From: Paragyromitra xinjiangensis | Taxonomy: Eukaryota; Ascomycota; Pezizomycetes; Pezizales; Discinaceae | Assembly: GCA_038503065.1 (NCBI GenBank) | Contig: JBCAMK010000008.1 | Coordinates: forward strand, 1,488,001 to 1,552,000 | Direction of reading: 5' to 3' | DNA: 64,000 nucleotides | In this document: positions 35,610 through 48,303 of the stretch, in pieces | How positions within the stretch are numbered: position 1 is the first letter of the stretch | Layout of the letters: each line of letters begins with the position of its first letter | The notes under the pieces: model-generated | Database searches by the model: none | What the model was told of the DNA's origin: nothing | The model's input: only the letters and a program-made list of their open reading frames with translations | Made by a program: the position numbers and the translations under genes

Positions 35610-37116
35610 ATGGCCGCCATCGGAGGTCCTGTCGCGATCAATACCCTCCTCGCTCTGCTCATCGCGACTAGTGTGATAGTGCCAGTCCTAACCGCTGTGC
35701 GTTTATTCATTATCCTCCGTGGGGCTCGTTCTCGGAAAGATCGTGTAGGAGGAGGGTTTACGGCAACATATGTGGGGGAAGGGTTTCTAGTGGCCGTTGC
35801 CGTTTTCAATACTGTGGAATCAGTGCTATGGATTTGGAACTGTGTGCAGGAAATGAAAGTAGGTGGTACTGGGATGAGGGCGATTAACGAATCGTATCTT
35901 CAGGTATTTGACCATTCATCTTCTTCCTTTTTTCTTTCTGATCTAGGTGTACTGTACATAGAGTATGTAGTTAATTGAAACTATGGGTTGTTTTTCTTGC
36001 AGAGAACTTTCTGGGCCTCCGTCTTCTACATTGTTCATCTCTGGACTCTTAAAGGCGCTTTCTTAAGCCTGTACTACGACCTTATCCCAACGCTAAACTG
36101 GAAGAGCAGGTGGCTGCTATATGGGACGACGGGGTTGACTCTGTTGTCGTTCCAAGGTGTGATTGCTGGGCAGATGATGTACTGCAGACCTATCTCGACG
36201 AATTGGTCAGACCCTCGGTGTTGGTCTTTTCTGCCATAACTTATACTGACGGTATGCAGGTCAACGGGATCAGATTTCTGCTCCCATATCACATCTAAGA
36301 ACTGGATCATTGGCTCTTCGTGGGCTAACATCGGCACTGACCTTCTTAGTAACTTTTCCTCCCTACCCTACTCTGCTGTACTAACTTATCATAGTCTCTG
36401 CCATTCCGCTTTGTATAATATCTACTCTTAAACTTACGTCCCGCGAGCGTTACGGTTTCTTAGCCATCTACGCCCTCGGCTCTTTATCCGTCCTCGCGTC
36501 CATCCTCCGCTTCGCTGTTCTTAACAAAGACTCCAACACGTCCTTCTCCCCCGTTCCTTCCTCCTCCACAGAGATCGACACGGAGTGGCTAGAGACTCTA
36601 CACGCCGTTATCCTATGGACGACCATCGAGTTACTGAGCGCTCACGTCTGCTTCTGTATACCGGCATTCCGGGTGTTTGTCAGGAAGAAGAGACGGGTGA
36701 GTACCGCCGAGAGCGAGAGATGTGTTGAGAGCCGAAATACCGTCAGGAACACACCGGTTGTGGCGACTGCGGGGATTAGCGGTGGGGATTGGTTTGATTA
36801 CTCGGCGATTAGTCCGCTGGAGAGTAGTCCGATTACGCCGTTGACGGCGCGGGCTTATAGTGATGATGGAGGAACTGGAGGGAGGAGGGAGGATAGAAGG
36901 AGCTGGGGGATGGGGAGGCAGTGGGAGGAGGTTGGTGTGATGGGGGCCAGGGTGGGGGATCGGGGGAGTAAAGGGAGTAGGGGGAGCAGGGGGAGTATGA
37001 GGCACTGGACGTTTGAGGAGATGGGACTGGGAGAGAATAGGGCGTCGAAAGGATGGATGCCTGTGCCGAGCGAGGAAAGGGCATCGAGTGAAGGGAGGTC
37101 GTCGAATGAAGTGTGA
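35610..37116 (+). CDS. fungal seven-helix integral membrane protein (rhodopsin-like domain type)
   Basis: Exons 35610-35903, 36003-36205, 36260-36348 and 36395-37116 join in phase to 435 codons. The first ATG in the frame is at 35610. Hydrophobic segments read in order: NTLLALLIATSVIVPVLTAV, then a helix ending in VFNTVESVLWIW, ASVFYIVHLWTLKGAFLSLY, LLYGTTGLTLLSFQGVIAG, WIIGSSWANIGTDLLISAIP with PLCIIS, YGFLAIYALGSLSVLASILR, and a helix in LHAVILWTTIELLSAHVCFC. QMMYCRPISTNW between helices is the common Cys-Arg-Pro motif of fungal PTH11-related/SAT4-like membrane proteins, and WLLYG and ILRF fit too. A cytoplasmic tail of about 140 Gly/Ser/Arg-rich residues follows. No CFEM domain is present. 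Exact family and signalling role are uncertain. Confidence 0.82.
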
Positions 37117-38359
37117 GGGTTGGATATGATTTTTGGTTTTGTTTTGGAGTTTGGGCAGGTTGTATATCCTGGGGATTTTTTTGGGAGGTCAGGCTATTCA
37201 TCGACGTGGCGTTACATGTTCATAGGGTTTCTTTGTATCATATGTAATTACTAGCTGGTTGTGCGGACCTTGGGTTATGCGAGTGTCCTTGCACATTGGT
37301 TCATAGGTTATCACTCACTATGGACTGCTAGCTCAACTTTTTTTTTGTTCAATTATCCTGTAAGGGGTATTTAGCTCTTTGGCTGTGGTGATATTATCGC
37401 GATGCATCCATACGAAACATTGGTGATGTCTTATAAGTATAGCTATGGCTACAGATTCGGCATGAAGGGCCTTGTACTCATGATTATGGGTAACAATTAG
37501 ATTTTAACGCGGCTAGTATAGTTGATTGCTAAGCTAGGTAGGCTATAGTTAGCTATCATTCGATCATTCGATACCTCGAGGAGATTCTAGGGACTTGAAT
37601 GGTGCTTCGTTCTCGGCATTTTGGAGGCGATGGCTCACATAGCTGTCACTATTAGAGCTTAACAAAGGGTTATTTGGAATTTGGTTTTCACGTGGGGGCA
37701 TTGCCTACACCAGTTACGGTCGGCTAGGGAACTCGACTTATCCAAGCGCTGGTGGGCTCAGCGGGTCGAGTGACGTTTCATGATCTCATTGAGGTGGATC
37801 CGTTCTGATTCCTAATAAAGGGAGAAAAAGCGAGAAATAAGAATGAAAATGAGATTATCCTGGGTTTGGGTATAGGGACCTGCCCTTAACAGAATCTGAC
37901 TGAGCGAGGTGCGACACGGTAGATAATAGTGGACTTACTGCGCCATCTTCTGCCGGTAGATGTTTGTTTTGTGCTTAGCTTGTTTTTCCAGCGTTTTATT
38001 AAGGTGTGCAATTCCGGCCAAATACTTCCTATCCAGCTGATTTTTACTTTCTCCAAGTTTTGCACTGATTCATTGATGAAGGTTCTCATTTCGCCTTGTC
38101 TCCGTTCGGCTTTCAGCTACATGCATATACAGCCCCTCTTCGAAAGAGTCAATATTCCCACCCCGAGTTGGTGTGATGTCTTACAATTCTATATAGTTGA
38201 GCGCTTTTCCAGATTCTACTACGTGCAATTGAGGTATCTTTCAGCATGTCTTCTATTAAGAGGTTCCTATGGCTTTACTAATCAGGAGCAGTATATACAT
38301 TAGCTAACTAAAAATACATATTTATACAATAAACCAAACGCCTTCCCAATCAGTTAAAA
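37117..38359. other. intergenic region between convergent genes
   Basis: About 1.2 kb holding the 3' ends of the seven-helix protein gene and the minus-strand kelch gene. No gene is seen. Confidence 0.5.
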
Positions 38360-40567
38360 TTATATCCAATTACCCTCCGGCTTGTCCGGGACCAATCTCT
38401 CCGCCAAACTATTTCTATCACATTCCCCCATCCCCGGCAGCTCAAACGGATTCCCGTTACTATCTCTCATCCTCCAATAAGGCGGCAAATCCGCTTCCAA
38501 TTCTACCCTACCTCCCATCTTCGGTTTCCCTAGACTACCTAGCAGCTCTTGGAAGGCAGCGAGGGATACTGTTGTATGCAGTTCTGCGGGTGGTATCGGG
38601 GACTGATACATGCGATTGGATTTCGCGGCACGGATGTGGTAGACGCGAATGGCGGTATAAACCAGGAAGAGGAAGACAAAAGTGAGGCCGATAGAGAGAC
38701 CTATTATGGCAGATTTGGAGAGTTTCTTATGCGATGAAGGAGAATCGGGGCCTGGTGTTGTTGTTGTTTTTGGGGGTGATGGTGATACGGTGGCGGTTTT
38801 GATTTTGAATACATTATCGAGACCATCCGCCCATACGCTCGGCGTCGTAACGTTTGCGTTTCCTTGAGCATTTCCCCCAATAATAGCTGTTAAATTCGCT
38901 GGTACTTCCCACTCTGCTCCGTCCGGTATGTAGGTTGGAACCCACTCTAACGTCACCATATCGTATAGCGCAATTGTATTCGGTTCCCAGTCACACTCCC
39001 CAGGAAGTTTGTTTACACGACGCCCACCAACGGTTAGCATTTGTCTATTTCCGACAACATGACAAGTATGACCGATTCTCTTGTCGATGTTATCAAAGAC
39101 TTGGACCCAGCGGAAGGACGGGATCGAGAGGATGTAAACGTCGTCGAAGTAATTTTTGCCATTCCAACCGCCGTAAAGAAAGCTTAAATCGCAGGTTCCT
39201 GTCAGCTTGTTCTTCTGGGGGTTAAACACTGGAGATCATGGGCTTACACGTTGTGGCTAGACTTATCGGGTGCAGAAATGACAACGATGCAAAATTCCTT
39301 TCTGGGCTGCGGGATGTCGCCTGTAGCAGTTTGGTTGTACCATACTCCGCCCCCGCCTACTCCGGTGCCAATGGAAGCAATATCAAAAATGGAAATTTGA
39401 TCCATGGGAAACTATGAGTTGTTAGGTATGGGATAACAAACATCTAATTTTGACAATAAGGTGTCACAAACCAATTGGCCTGAAATATCGATGTTAGTAT
39501 CTGTTTGATAATCGTTGGGTGTACAGATGACATCCTCGGCCGAGAATATCGGAAGACCCCACGAACATGGTGTATCGAAATTCAAAGACGGTTTTCAGGA
39601 CTAACCATTCTCATTATATCCTCCTCCCACTAGGACCAAGATACCCTTGCCTCCTATTTCCGGAATATACAACATCTCAGAATCCACTCTCATTCTACTC
39701 TCTCCCAATGCATCTGTGGAAAGGTTCCGAACACTCTCTGTGGTGAAGTTGAGGAGGAAGAATCTGTCTGCGTATACAACGCTAGTCCCGTTTTCTGTGG
39801 CCAATGAAGTCCCGTTATCGATTTCACCTCCCAAATGGAAAGCGAGCCCCTGGTCCGGCGCAACTGTACTAGCACCACTTGACAACCGGGGGAAATTCTT
39901 GCCACCTTCTTGTGGTAGCCCAACCGCGTCCCATTGCACCTTTTCCGAGTCATATCGCCACATCACAATATCGTCGTTGGTTGGAGCCGTGTATCCAGTG
40001 AATGAGTCGTTGAGTCGACTGGTTTTCCCGCCATAGAGGTAGAGATAATTCTTGTATGGCCATAATGCACCGTCGATAAGAGGAGGCGGCATGACGCTTT
40101 GGGCTGTTGAGGTTCCGTCTTTTATTTTGAAGGGCATGCTATTCCGCCAGGTCCACCCAACCGCCATATTCAGAGACAGAAGGTTTTTGTCTATAGAAGA
40201 CCGAGAACGGATTAACGGGTGGTCGTTGGATTGATAGGAGGGGGGACTAACTTATCCCCACAGATTGAGAACCAGCTACTAAACTCCCGTTCGAGTTCTT
40301 GTCAACAAAGACTTGCACACCACCATCTATGTAGAGAGTTCCGTTGAGAAGAGCAGCTTTATCGACTGGTTAGTGCTGGAGAATTGAATCTGTGCTCGGG
40401 GTAAATTGCTTACACTGTTGGTCCCACCGACTACACAGATTGTTAATGGGATCTAATTGCGACGCAATAACTGATAAGGGTTGCAAAAGAACTGTAGCCC
40501 AAAGGATGGACAAGATAAGGCCATTGTTTAAGAATGGCCTTTCGGAGTATCGAGGGTTGAAAAACAT
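38360..40567 (-). CDS. kelch-repeat single-pass membrane protein (copy 2), with microexon
   Basis: Six exons join in phase to 612 codons: 40567-40414, 40356-40252, 40190-39606, an 8-base microexon 39479-39472, 39411-39248 and 39182-38360. Without the microexon the frame cannot be closed; with it the junction reads GYNENGQLFPMDQISIFD, normal for the family. The signal peptide is in NGLILSILWATVLLQPLSVIA. Propeller blades include LLNGTLYIDGG, YLYLYGGKTS, GILVLVGGG, ISIFDIASIG, VFLYGGWNGKNYFDDVYILS and MLTVGGRR. After a Thr/Pro linker comes one transmembrane helix (SAIIGLSIGLTFVFLFLVYT) and a cytoplasmic tail of about 75 residues. An in-frame ATG 17 codons upstream (40618) is possible but fits the signal peptide less well. 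Layout equals copy 1 at 5998-7793. Ligand unknown. Confidence 0.86.
39472..39479 (-). other. 8-base microexon of kelch gene copy 2
   Basis: GCCAATTG, read on the minus strand, is preceded by a perfect TACTAAC branch point and a CAG acceptor and followed by a GTTTGT donor. It supplies two bases of a Gly codon plus Gln and Leu codons. Both flanking introns have clear branch points. Confidence 0.78.
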
Positions 40568-43500
40568 CACGGCGCCGTCGATCAACGAACAGTCAATAGA
40601 CTTAGGAGTAGGAAACACGGATCACAACCGACAGAAGTTTGCCCGAAATCGGGAGGGAGCAAATGGACCTGCACTCTAACGGGAATTTCATGGCTTTTAA
40701 GAAGACTAAAAAACGCGTATCACAAGAAGATACACAATGTCTTACCCTACAGATTTTTGTCCCAAAAAGTAACGAACCATTAATTCGATTTCGAAACACA
40801 GCCCAAATCTTGCGAGGGCAAGGGAAATGGACGGTAAATTCGCCTGTAGCTGCCTTAGCTTACATGTTAATGCAGGCGGGGCTGTGATTAATAACCCGGG
40901 ATCCTGATTCGCACACACCCACCTCACTATAACATGATTGGCAGCCCAGATACCCAGGAAACCTCTGAAGGTTAGAGTTTACTTGACGGAGATTGTGACA
41001 GAAGAATTTATTATTGGCGAGATGGATCAGGCTCAAGCGGGCTTTTTTGCGATGCATAGTCCCGGGATAACTGCAGTCCACATAGGGAGCCCAAGGAGAG
41101 AAAATATATGGCTAAAAGCCCTAGTAGTATTACAGGCGCCTAGGTTGATTTGAGGACGGATCGGAATCTCTCGTGTATGATAACATCTAGATCAGATCGG
41201 CGGGAGCTATTAACTTGCGAAAGCGGTCATGTAAATAACATCCACAAGGTGTTGATAGTGGGCGGTGCTCTCGAACCGGCTCGCAATGGTGGTAACCTCG
41301 AATCTTCCCCACAAAACGTGGATTCTCCTGCTCCCATGGTAAAGATATTTTGGTCACATTTCTGTCAATTAATCCGTATGACTGCATCAACACATCTAAT
41401 CTGGTGGTATACCTGGTATGAAATGTTGGTTATAACCCAAGCCGCACATACAAAGTGGCTGGTAAAAGCACAATCTGGGGCTTAGAAGACAGTAAAATTG
41501 ACCCTCATAAACCTCTTGGTAGTTTTTGGCAGGACCATAACTTGTAGTAAGCACCCAGCATGAAAACCTAAATTGCCGAGAGTGGTTTTGTCATCAGTCT
41601 GCATGCATATTTGCCTGTTGCACAAGGAGGAACCTGCATTACCGACGGCAGTACGCGGGATAAATCCAAAGGGCGCTAAAAACTGCTTCTTTAAATATCC
41701 ATACCATCCATGTTTCTATTTTGAACAAGGCATTGCATTTCCGCTTCGGGTTTGGGGATGGTCTAAACACGAAGATACTGCAGCGCCGACTACCGTTCCA
41801 TGCTTGGGAAATGAAGACTGGCTTAAAGATCTCATAGCATAATAATTAATATTATGAAAAATGGCAAACGGATTCCAATCGGCAAGTTGTCTTCCGAACG
41901 CGTGTAGGGTATTGAACCTGTTTCTTGTGGGGAGGAAATTATTCATCTCTGCATTTTGATCATTTACGGCTGCCCCAGACTACGACGATAAATAGCAATA
42001 GACAGTATATAGGGCTCAGCCTGAGAACTTAATTTTGGCGATATGTGTTTCGAGATAAAGCCCAGCGACGAGCATCATAAAAGTAATACAGAAATGTTTA
42101 TGTAGCAAGCAGTGTAGTTAAAGGATTACTGTCATGAAGGGTTTTCCGTCAACTCATACGCATGACATGCACAACTAAAGAAAGCTCTAGAAGGGTTGGA
42201 GATGTTTTGGCAGTGTTTTAGATTTCGAGATTTGTAGCATGTGCATAACTTGAGTTTTCCTGAGAATTCATTTTTTAAATCTGAATCAAAGAACTCTTTG
42301 GCCACCTACTTTACATAACTTGGCCATCAAGCGGATCAATGATGGTTTTTCTACCTGTCATGATGGATATTACAAAGCGGAACCTCTTCCCAAATCCCCT
42401 GCGTAAGCACGCACTCCCAGCAAGATCACAGATCGATCATGAGGACGTGCTGAAATCTGATTCGGATGAGGAGCTAAAGGTGCAAGTAATCAGAAGGCTG
42501 AAAGATCCCGTGCGTGGGAGTTCCCCAGATCAGACATAAGCCGCCACATGTTCCAGCAACCAAGATTCTGGTCTCTTCTTAGTGCAGGTGGTCAGAAGGG
42601 ACATGCGGGCTGGAGGCGAATAGGTTTCAGCGCCCATGCTGCTTTCCCTATCATAAGCCTCACGGATAAATATTGGTATCTGTCACTCAGCTTGGTATTT
42701 TTCTGATACGCTCGCGGTCTGATATCACAGAAGCCGAATTAGCAGGCTTGGCGCCGTCTACATTTTTTTTCTACAACTCCTATCTATTGTCCTTTTCGCC
42801 CCGGGTAGGCTTTGTTAGATTTTGTTCTGAAATAAAAAGTTGTGGGAGAGAGTGATGACTAAAGTAATCAGTCGCCCACTTCACTTAACTCCGTCAAGGA
42901 TAGTCTTGATAAGGATCTGGGCTATACCCAAGCCTTTGTATTACCTGTAGGGTAGTTTGCTAGAACGTTCAGCCTTCTATCCAGGTTCAATATTGATATG
43001 ATTTAAGCTTTAGACTCCTCGGACATGTTTCTATCAGCGTAAGGGTCGAGAGCAACACGAACTTAAATTCTGGAGGCGCATTTACCATGGCACCGGGCCC
43101 ATTACAAATATCCCGAGGGATTGGTAAGTGCTTTTTGACATATGAGCAAGAAGTTTGTGGAAAGTGCCTGATCTGGCGTCAGGGGCGTATTCGGGATGGG
43201 GTTCCGGAGATGTAGCCAAAGTTGTAGTACCAATGACTACTGTAAAGATCTTTCAGTCATGGGATATAATCAACCCCATCCCACCCTAGTGGAATAAAGA
43301 CAATCACTGTTTGTTTTGTGCTCAATGGTCTGGGTTAATACCACGCTAGCTACCCAGGCGGTCTCTGGGATCTTTATACGCATTGTTGCAATGGGCGATG
43401 GTCAAACATTTCTATCTGTTGAGGCTCGGATTGGTTGGTGATGAGCCTTGGACACCTGCAGCTAATAAAAACCACGTCAGAATGAAGGAAATGACGACAG

Positions 43501-44974
43501 TAAATCAATACATCTGACAACTCCAAGCTCTCTTAGTTACTTATTTAGCATCGAAACTTGGGGATTCAGTATGTGAGTCGGGCTTAGTGTGACCGTCATT
43601 CATGAGGTAATGAATCTTATCTTGTTTGGTTTTCCAAGCAAGGGACGCTCCGACTTCTTTTGTGAGCTAGTATAATGTCTAGGATATCAGAGGACAATGG
43701 CCCGGACTCGATCTTTGCGCTATTTACGCGGGTAGGAGCATTCGAGGGAACGGTCCCGCAACAAGTGACGATTCAACGTCCGCTTATGCGTGGTTCCGCT
43801 CCAGCAATAAGAGTCATAAATCACGACTCAAATACAACGATTGGACGATATTCAGATTCTCAAGTCTCGCCCTAAAATAAATAAGCAAATTGCCAAGATT
43901 AGGCGAGCAATTTAAGGTTTTCCTACTCCGTCGGGTTGCGGAGATACGTCAGGCCTTTATTCGCAGGGCATATTTCGTTATTCTTTGTCCTGGCGATACT
44001 ACGACCACAAACATAGCCCACTAAACAAGTATCTTCCCAACAGGAAGTTGGATAACATAGTCATGGCCACGATCTGTTCTAAAACGCCGTGAAAACACTA
44101 GAACTTAGGTCAGTAAACGTCAATAGCTATTTTAAGATACTGAAGTCGAGCGAACTATCAAAATTATTTGTGCCCACTCTACCCCGCTATGGTTCGCCAT
44201 CACTGCTATTTTCTCTTTCTCCCTTTGTGCTTTCGAGTTTCGTCATGTTGCTAGCCTTGGCTACGCTCAGCTGCATTGACTACTACTGCCATTATCGTTT
44301 TCTTGTTGTTTCTTTCAAGCGACCAACCCCAACAGGTTCTATTCCTGCGGGTCGACATATCCCACTTCATTCGAAAGCCCGAGAGAGCTTCACGGGTAAT
44401 GTACCCGCTCCGCGATTCAACTCTTGGTCGCGCGCCTTGTTAACTCGATATCGAGGCTCGTCTTTGTTGCGTTTTGTTTCCTGATAACATACCGTGCCCA
44501 GGCTTTTATAGAAAATCCAAGATTCCATCCCCTCTGGTTGTTTTTTTCCGGATTTTGGAGTACCGCCGAAACAACAAACCTCAAATAATGACCACAGCGG
44601 AAAATTTCCCCGGTCACCCTCTTTGAGTTATTGCGTTTTAAGTTATATTACTCACGCACTGCCCTCGGGGGATGAATGCAAGTGCATCATTCGCACGGAT
44701 GACCATCTTGCACCTTTTTTTATTACATCCCTTTAAAGGTTATTCATAGCTTTTACATCATGTTTCAAAGATAATCCATTGAGAATATTGTGAGTTGTGA
44801 TACAGGCTTGGTAGTTGACTGTTGTTATATCATAGCTGATTCAGTCTCCACCAGTACCAAACGACCTAGAAACCTGGTAGAAATATTTCATCATCTACTA
44901 GGCCCTCTGGCCACTATCTAGACATAAATCAGCTTCTGCTCTAGTACTTTCCAGCATACCTTGGAAAACCTAGC
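40568..44974. other. long gene-poor region
   Basis: About 4.4 kb with no supported gene. Frames of 60-130 codons occur on both strands (for example 41150-41485 and 44089-44484) but have no domain, no signal or anchor of known type and no splice continuity. I found no terminal repeats or transposase-like sequence by eye. Confidence 0.45.
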
Positions 44975-46491
44975 ATGAAGACCCAGATCCCTCAAATTTA
45001 CTTATCTGAATCCGAAGAAGTATCACCATCTCCTACGCTCCAAGCAGCAAGCATGCCAGCCTCTACAGACTCAACAAGCTCTAAAGACACTTGTTTCATA
45101 TACGGGACTACCATAATGCCTTCCGTCTCGCTTTCGCCTTCCCCCACACTTGCAGCCAGACGGGCTGATTCCAGATCTCAAACCCCTCTAGGAAAAATGG
45201 ACTTCGAATTCCAGCAATCCATAGACTGTAGATATAATCATCTATTAGATCAATCTCACAGGCAATCTCTCACACCACCGCTGACTACCATGGATATTTC
45301 GAGCCCAACTTTTGTCGCGGCTAGAGACTACTATCTCAACCTCAGCCACCGAGGTAATATCGATACCCCACCGCAATCCGGCACAGTATTCGAAACGTCA
45401 CAACGCAAATCTTCCGTTCTCCAGGTAATCACGCAGTACTCGAGTGCTCCACGAAGACACTCAGTTGCAATAGACTCGTATCCGGAAGACCTAGAGCATA
45501 TGAAAGACCTCAAACTCCGGGCTCTAGAGATATGGCGACGAGGGAGTGCCACTCCTCCCTCTAGACACGAGGGTTTCAATAGAAACACTAGCCTTTCCAA
45601 ACCCACTGCGAACCGCGAAAGGTGGATGCAAAAGGTGTTCCATGACGAAAACAGCACTCCTGAGCATTCACCATCTCTCTCGCCCCAGCTCATATCGACA
45701 GAGCTTCCGGAACTCTTAATGAAGGCTGAACGACAAATACATAACCCGCTCGAACCCCGGTACCTCGGTAATATCCCGTTCTCATACACAACTAATAAGT
45801 TGCGGGAATGGGGTGATGTATATCTCTTCAACACTGCCACGGCAGACGCCTTCATTCGTGCCATTCCCATCCCGGTTTCCAATCGGCAATCCCCACCCCC
45901 ACTATCTCTACACCAATCACTATCAGATTTCTCCTTAAACGACAATGATATCAAGGAAGAAGACGTAAAGATGTGTGAGCCATCTCCAACAGCCAAGCAG
46001 ATCGTCAAAGTAAAGGTTGTTCCCCAATGTAGGAATCGCAAGTCGTTCTTTATGCAAAAAGCATTCCCAGTTCGCAAGTCGGTCACGTCTCAATCAAGCA
46101 GAATTAGTAAACACGCCTCCCCTCGTTATAACCTCAGACATCGCCATGAGAACCATCAAGGGAAAAAAGTCGAAGCTCTGCGGAATGCTATTACTGAAGC
46201 TGAGAGACGGCCTGCTGTTCCAATCCGTTAGTCTCCCTCTACCTTTCTCTTGATAATAGTCCTTTTGCCTGACATCCAGTTTCAGATATTGAATATGCGC
46301 TATATAGAACACCACTGCTCGCTGCTGTATTGCTGTGCGAGTACGTTAAGAGGGGAGATACGATAGAGATTCCATTACCGTTCCCGGAAGCGTGGGAGGA
46401 GGTTGTCGAGTGGGTTTATACGGGAAAAACCGGTGCTGATGTGAGCGCGAAGGTTCGAGAGACCGTCGAATATCTTGGTGGGAGAATTTAG
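44975..46491 (+). CDS. hypothetical disordered protein with BTB-like C-terminal segment
   Basis: Two exons, 44975-46226 and 46280-46491, join in phase to 487 codons. Residues about 1-415 are Ser/Thr/Pro-rich, with many Arg-Xaa-Xaa-Ser/Ser-Pro sites and no fold I recognise. A basic stretch (SRISKHASPRYNLRHRHEN region) lies near 390. The second exon encodes IEYALYRTPLLAAVLLCEYV, DTIEIPLPFPEAWEEVVEWVYTG and VRETVEYLGG. This resembles the second half of fungal BTB/POZ-type domains, which place a segment like EAWEEVLEYVYTG before a final helix with NIRYLGG. The usual first half of a BTB fold is not apparent, so the domain is partial or divergent. Function unknown; a transcription or ubiquitin-adaptor role would be speculation. 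Confidence 0.72.
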
Positions 46492-46857
46492 TTTTTATGA
46501 TTTTTTTTCTTTCTTTTTTCCTACAGCATAGTGAGAAGCGCTTTGGACGCACTTTCCGCTGAGCACCTGTTCGAGAAGTAATTCACGAGTGATAACGCAT
46601 GATGAAAATATTTATACATACATACATAAAGCTATGTAGTTTATGAAAGAATGTTGGCATTAGTCTTTTGTAAAGATATCACTTAATCAAAAATCACAGG
46701 TTCTCTTTTCGCCCGATAATATGCACTTGTTCAAATATCAACCCTGACATGATCCCCAAGAAAAATCAAATGCTGCGCTGATTCGTCATAACTACCGGCA
46801 AACCGTTCTAAACCCAATAGGCTATTATACACCAGTGTTCCCGTTTCCCATATTCAT
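46492..46857. other. intergenic region between convergent genes
   Basis: A short interval between two 3' ends. It contains a CATA microsatellite-like stretch near 46617-46630 and nothing else of note. Confidence 0.5.
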
Positions 46858-48303
46858 CTATACCTTGTACTCCTTCTGCAGCAGCTTCGCAATAGTCTGT
46901 AGCTGAATGTTGCTAGTCCCCTCATAAATTGCACCAATCTTCGAATCCCTCCAGAACTTCTCCGCCAGTCCCTCCCTCACGAAACCCATCCCGCCCATCC
47001 ACTCGATCGCGCTTCCAGATACTCGCTGAGCAACCTGTGACGCATACAGCTTCGCCATCGCTGCCTCCCTAACAAACCCTTCACCTGCCTTGGCACCACC
47101 GGCTTCCTTGACACGAACAGCATTGTAAACCAAGGCCCGCGCGGCCTCAATCTCAGTGCGGGCTTGGGCGATCTGGAATTGCATCCCCTGAAACTCGCCA
47201 ATGTATTTTCCGAACTGCTTGCGGTCGTTCCAGACGTACTTAACCGCATTCTCCCACGCACCGAGGGCAAGACCAGTCATCTGAGCGGCGATACCAATAC
47301 GGCCTTCGTTCAGGAGGGAGATGGCGTATTTGTACCCCTCACCCTCGTTCCCAAGCAAATTCTCCGCAGGTACCTCTACATCGTCAAACGTAAGTACGCA
47401 TGTGCTGCTTGCCTTGATACCCAGTTTCTTCTCTTTCTTCGCGATCTCAAAACCAGGCATGCCCTTCTCGACGACGAAAGCTGTTATCCCTTTGTAGCCA
47501 CGTTCTGGGGCGATATTGGCGAAGACAATGAAAATTTCGGACTCAGCGGCATTAGTGATCCACATTTTTTGGCCTGTGATTTTGTAGGAGGCTCCTGACT
47601 TGACAGCCTTTGTTTGGAGGGCGAAAGCGTCAGATCCCGAGGCGGGCTCGGAGAGGCAGAATGAGCCGACAGTGCCGGTGGCAAGGCGGGTAAGATACTT
47701 CTTTTTAAGAGCAGCAGAACCGTAGGTGCGGAAGGCGGTGTTGACAAGTGTGTTGTGAACATCTACTAGGACAGAAACCTGGGGGGTTTTAGTGACTTGG
47801 CTCCTGAAGATTTGTTTTGAAACCCCAGCCTCTTATCACCTTTGATCGCCCCCCCCCCTCTTCCTCTCTTTCCTCCCACAAATTCATTCCATTCTCTAGA
47901 GGGAGATCGCCAAAAGCAGAGAGAAAGAACTCACTGAAGGATCCACCCTCGCCAGCTCCTCGATCGCGACAACTGCTGCCCCAAATCCCATTCCGGAGCC
48001 GCCGTATTCCTCCTCAACTTCTACACCCATAAGCCCTTGTTCAAACAACTGTTCAACAATCCCCTTATCCATTTTCTCGGCCTCGTCCATCTCCCTAACT
48101 TTAGGGAGCACGACTTCCCGTGCAAAACGGCCTACCGACTCCTTTAACATTTCCTCGGTTTCTGTGAGATGGAAAATTGGTGTTGGGTTGAGCTCAGAAA
48201 AGTTACGTCTAGCTACTGACGATAGCAAAGGAGCTACACCTGGCCGCAGTACCAGTGAAGGCCGGCGAAGCGTACGAGGGAGCGTAGAACGAAGCGAGGC
48301 CAT
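46858..48303 (-). CDS. mitochondrial acyl-CoA dehydrogenase, short/branched-chain type
   Basis: An FAD enzyme that introduces the alpha-beta double bond in acyl-CoA during mitochondrial beta-oxidation or branched-chain amino acid breakdown. Exons 48303-47935 and 47778-46858 join at phase 0 to 429 codons. The N-terminus is an Arg/Ser/Leu-rich presequence (MASLRSTLPRTLRRPSLVLR). Domain order is complete: N-terminal helices (LTETEEMLKESVGRFA), EEYGGSGMGFGAAVVAIEELAR, signature 1 GSFCLSEPASGSDAFAL, ITGQKMWITNA, VPAENLLGNEGEGYKYAI, ALGAWENAVKYVWNDRKQFG, signature 2 QVAQRVSGSAIEWMGGMGFVREG, and IGAIYEGTSNIQLQTIAK. The catalytic Glu is the E of YEGTSNIQ. It resembles short/branched-chain (ACADSB-like) enzymes more than isovaleryl-type ones; chain specificity is inferred. 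Confidence 0.95.

Noticed and set aside
36631..37005. Pro/Ser-rich minus-strand frame
   Set aside because: It is the antisense shadow of the Gly/Arg-rich tail of the seven-helix protein.
41150..41485. 111-codon plus-strand frame in the 40.6-45 kb gap
   Set aside because: No recognisable motif, no splice-supported extension and no neighbouring promoter-like signals.
45331..46086. 251-codon minus-strand frame
   Set aside because: It is antisense to the disordered protein gene at 44975-46491, whose splice structure and C-terminal similarity support the plus strand.
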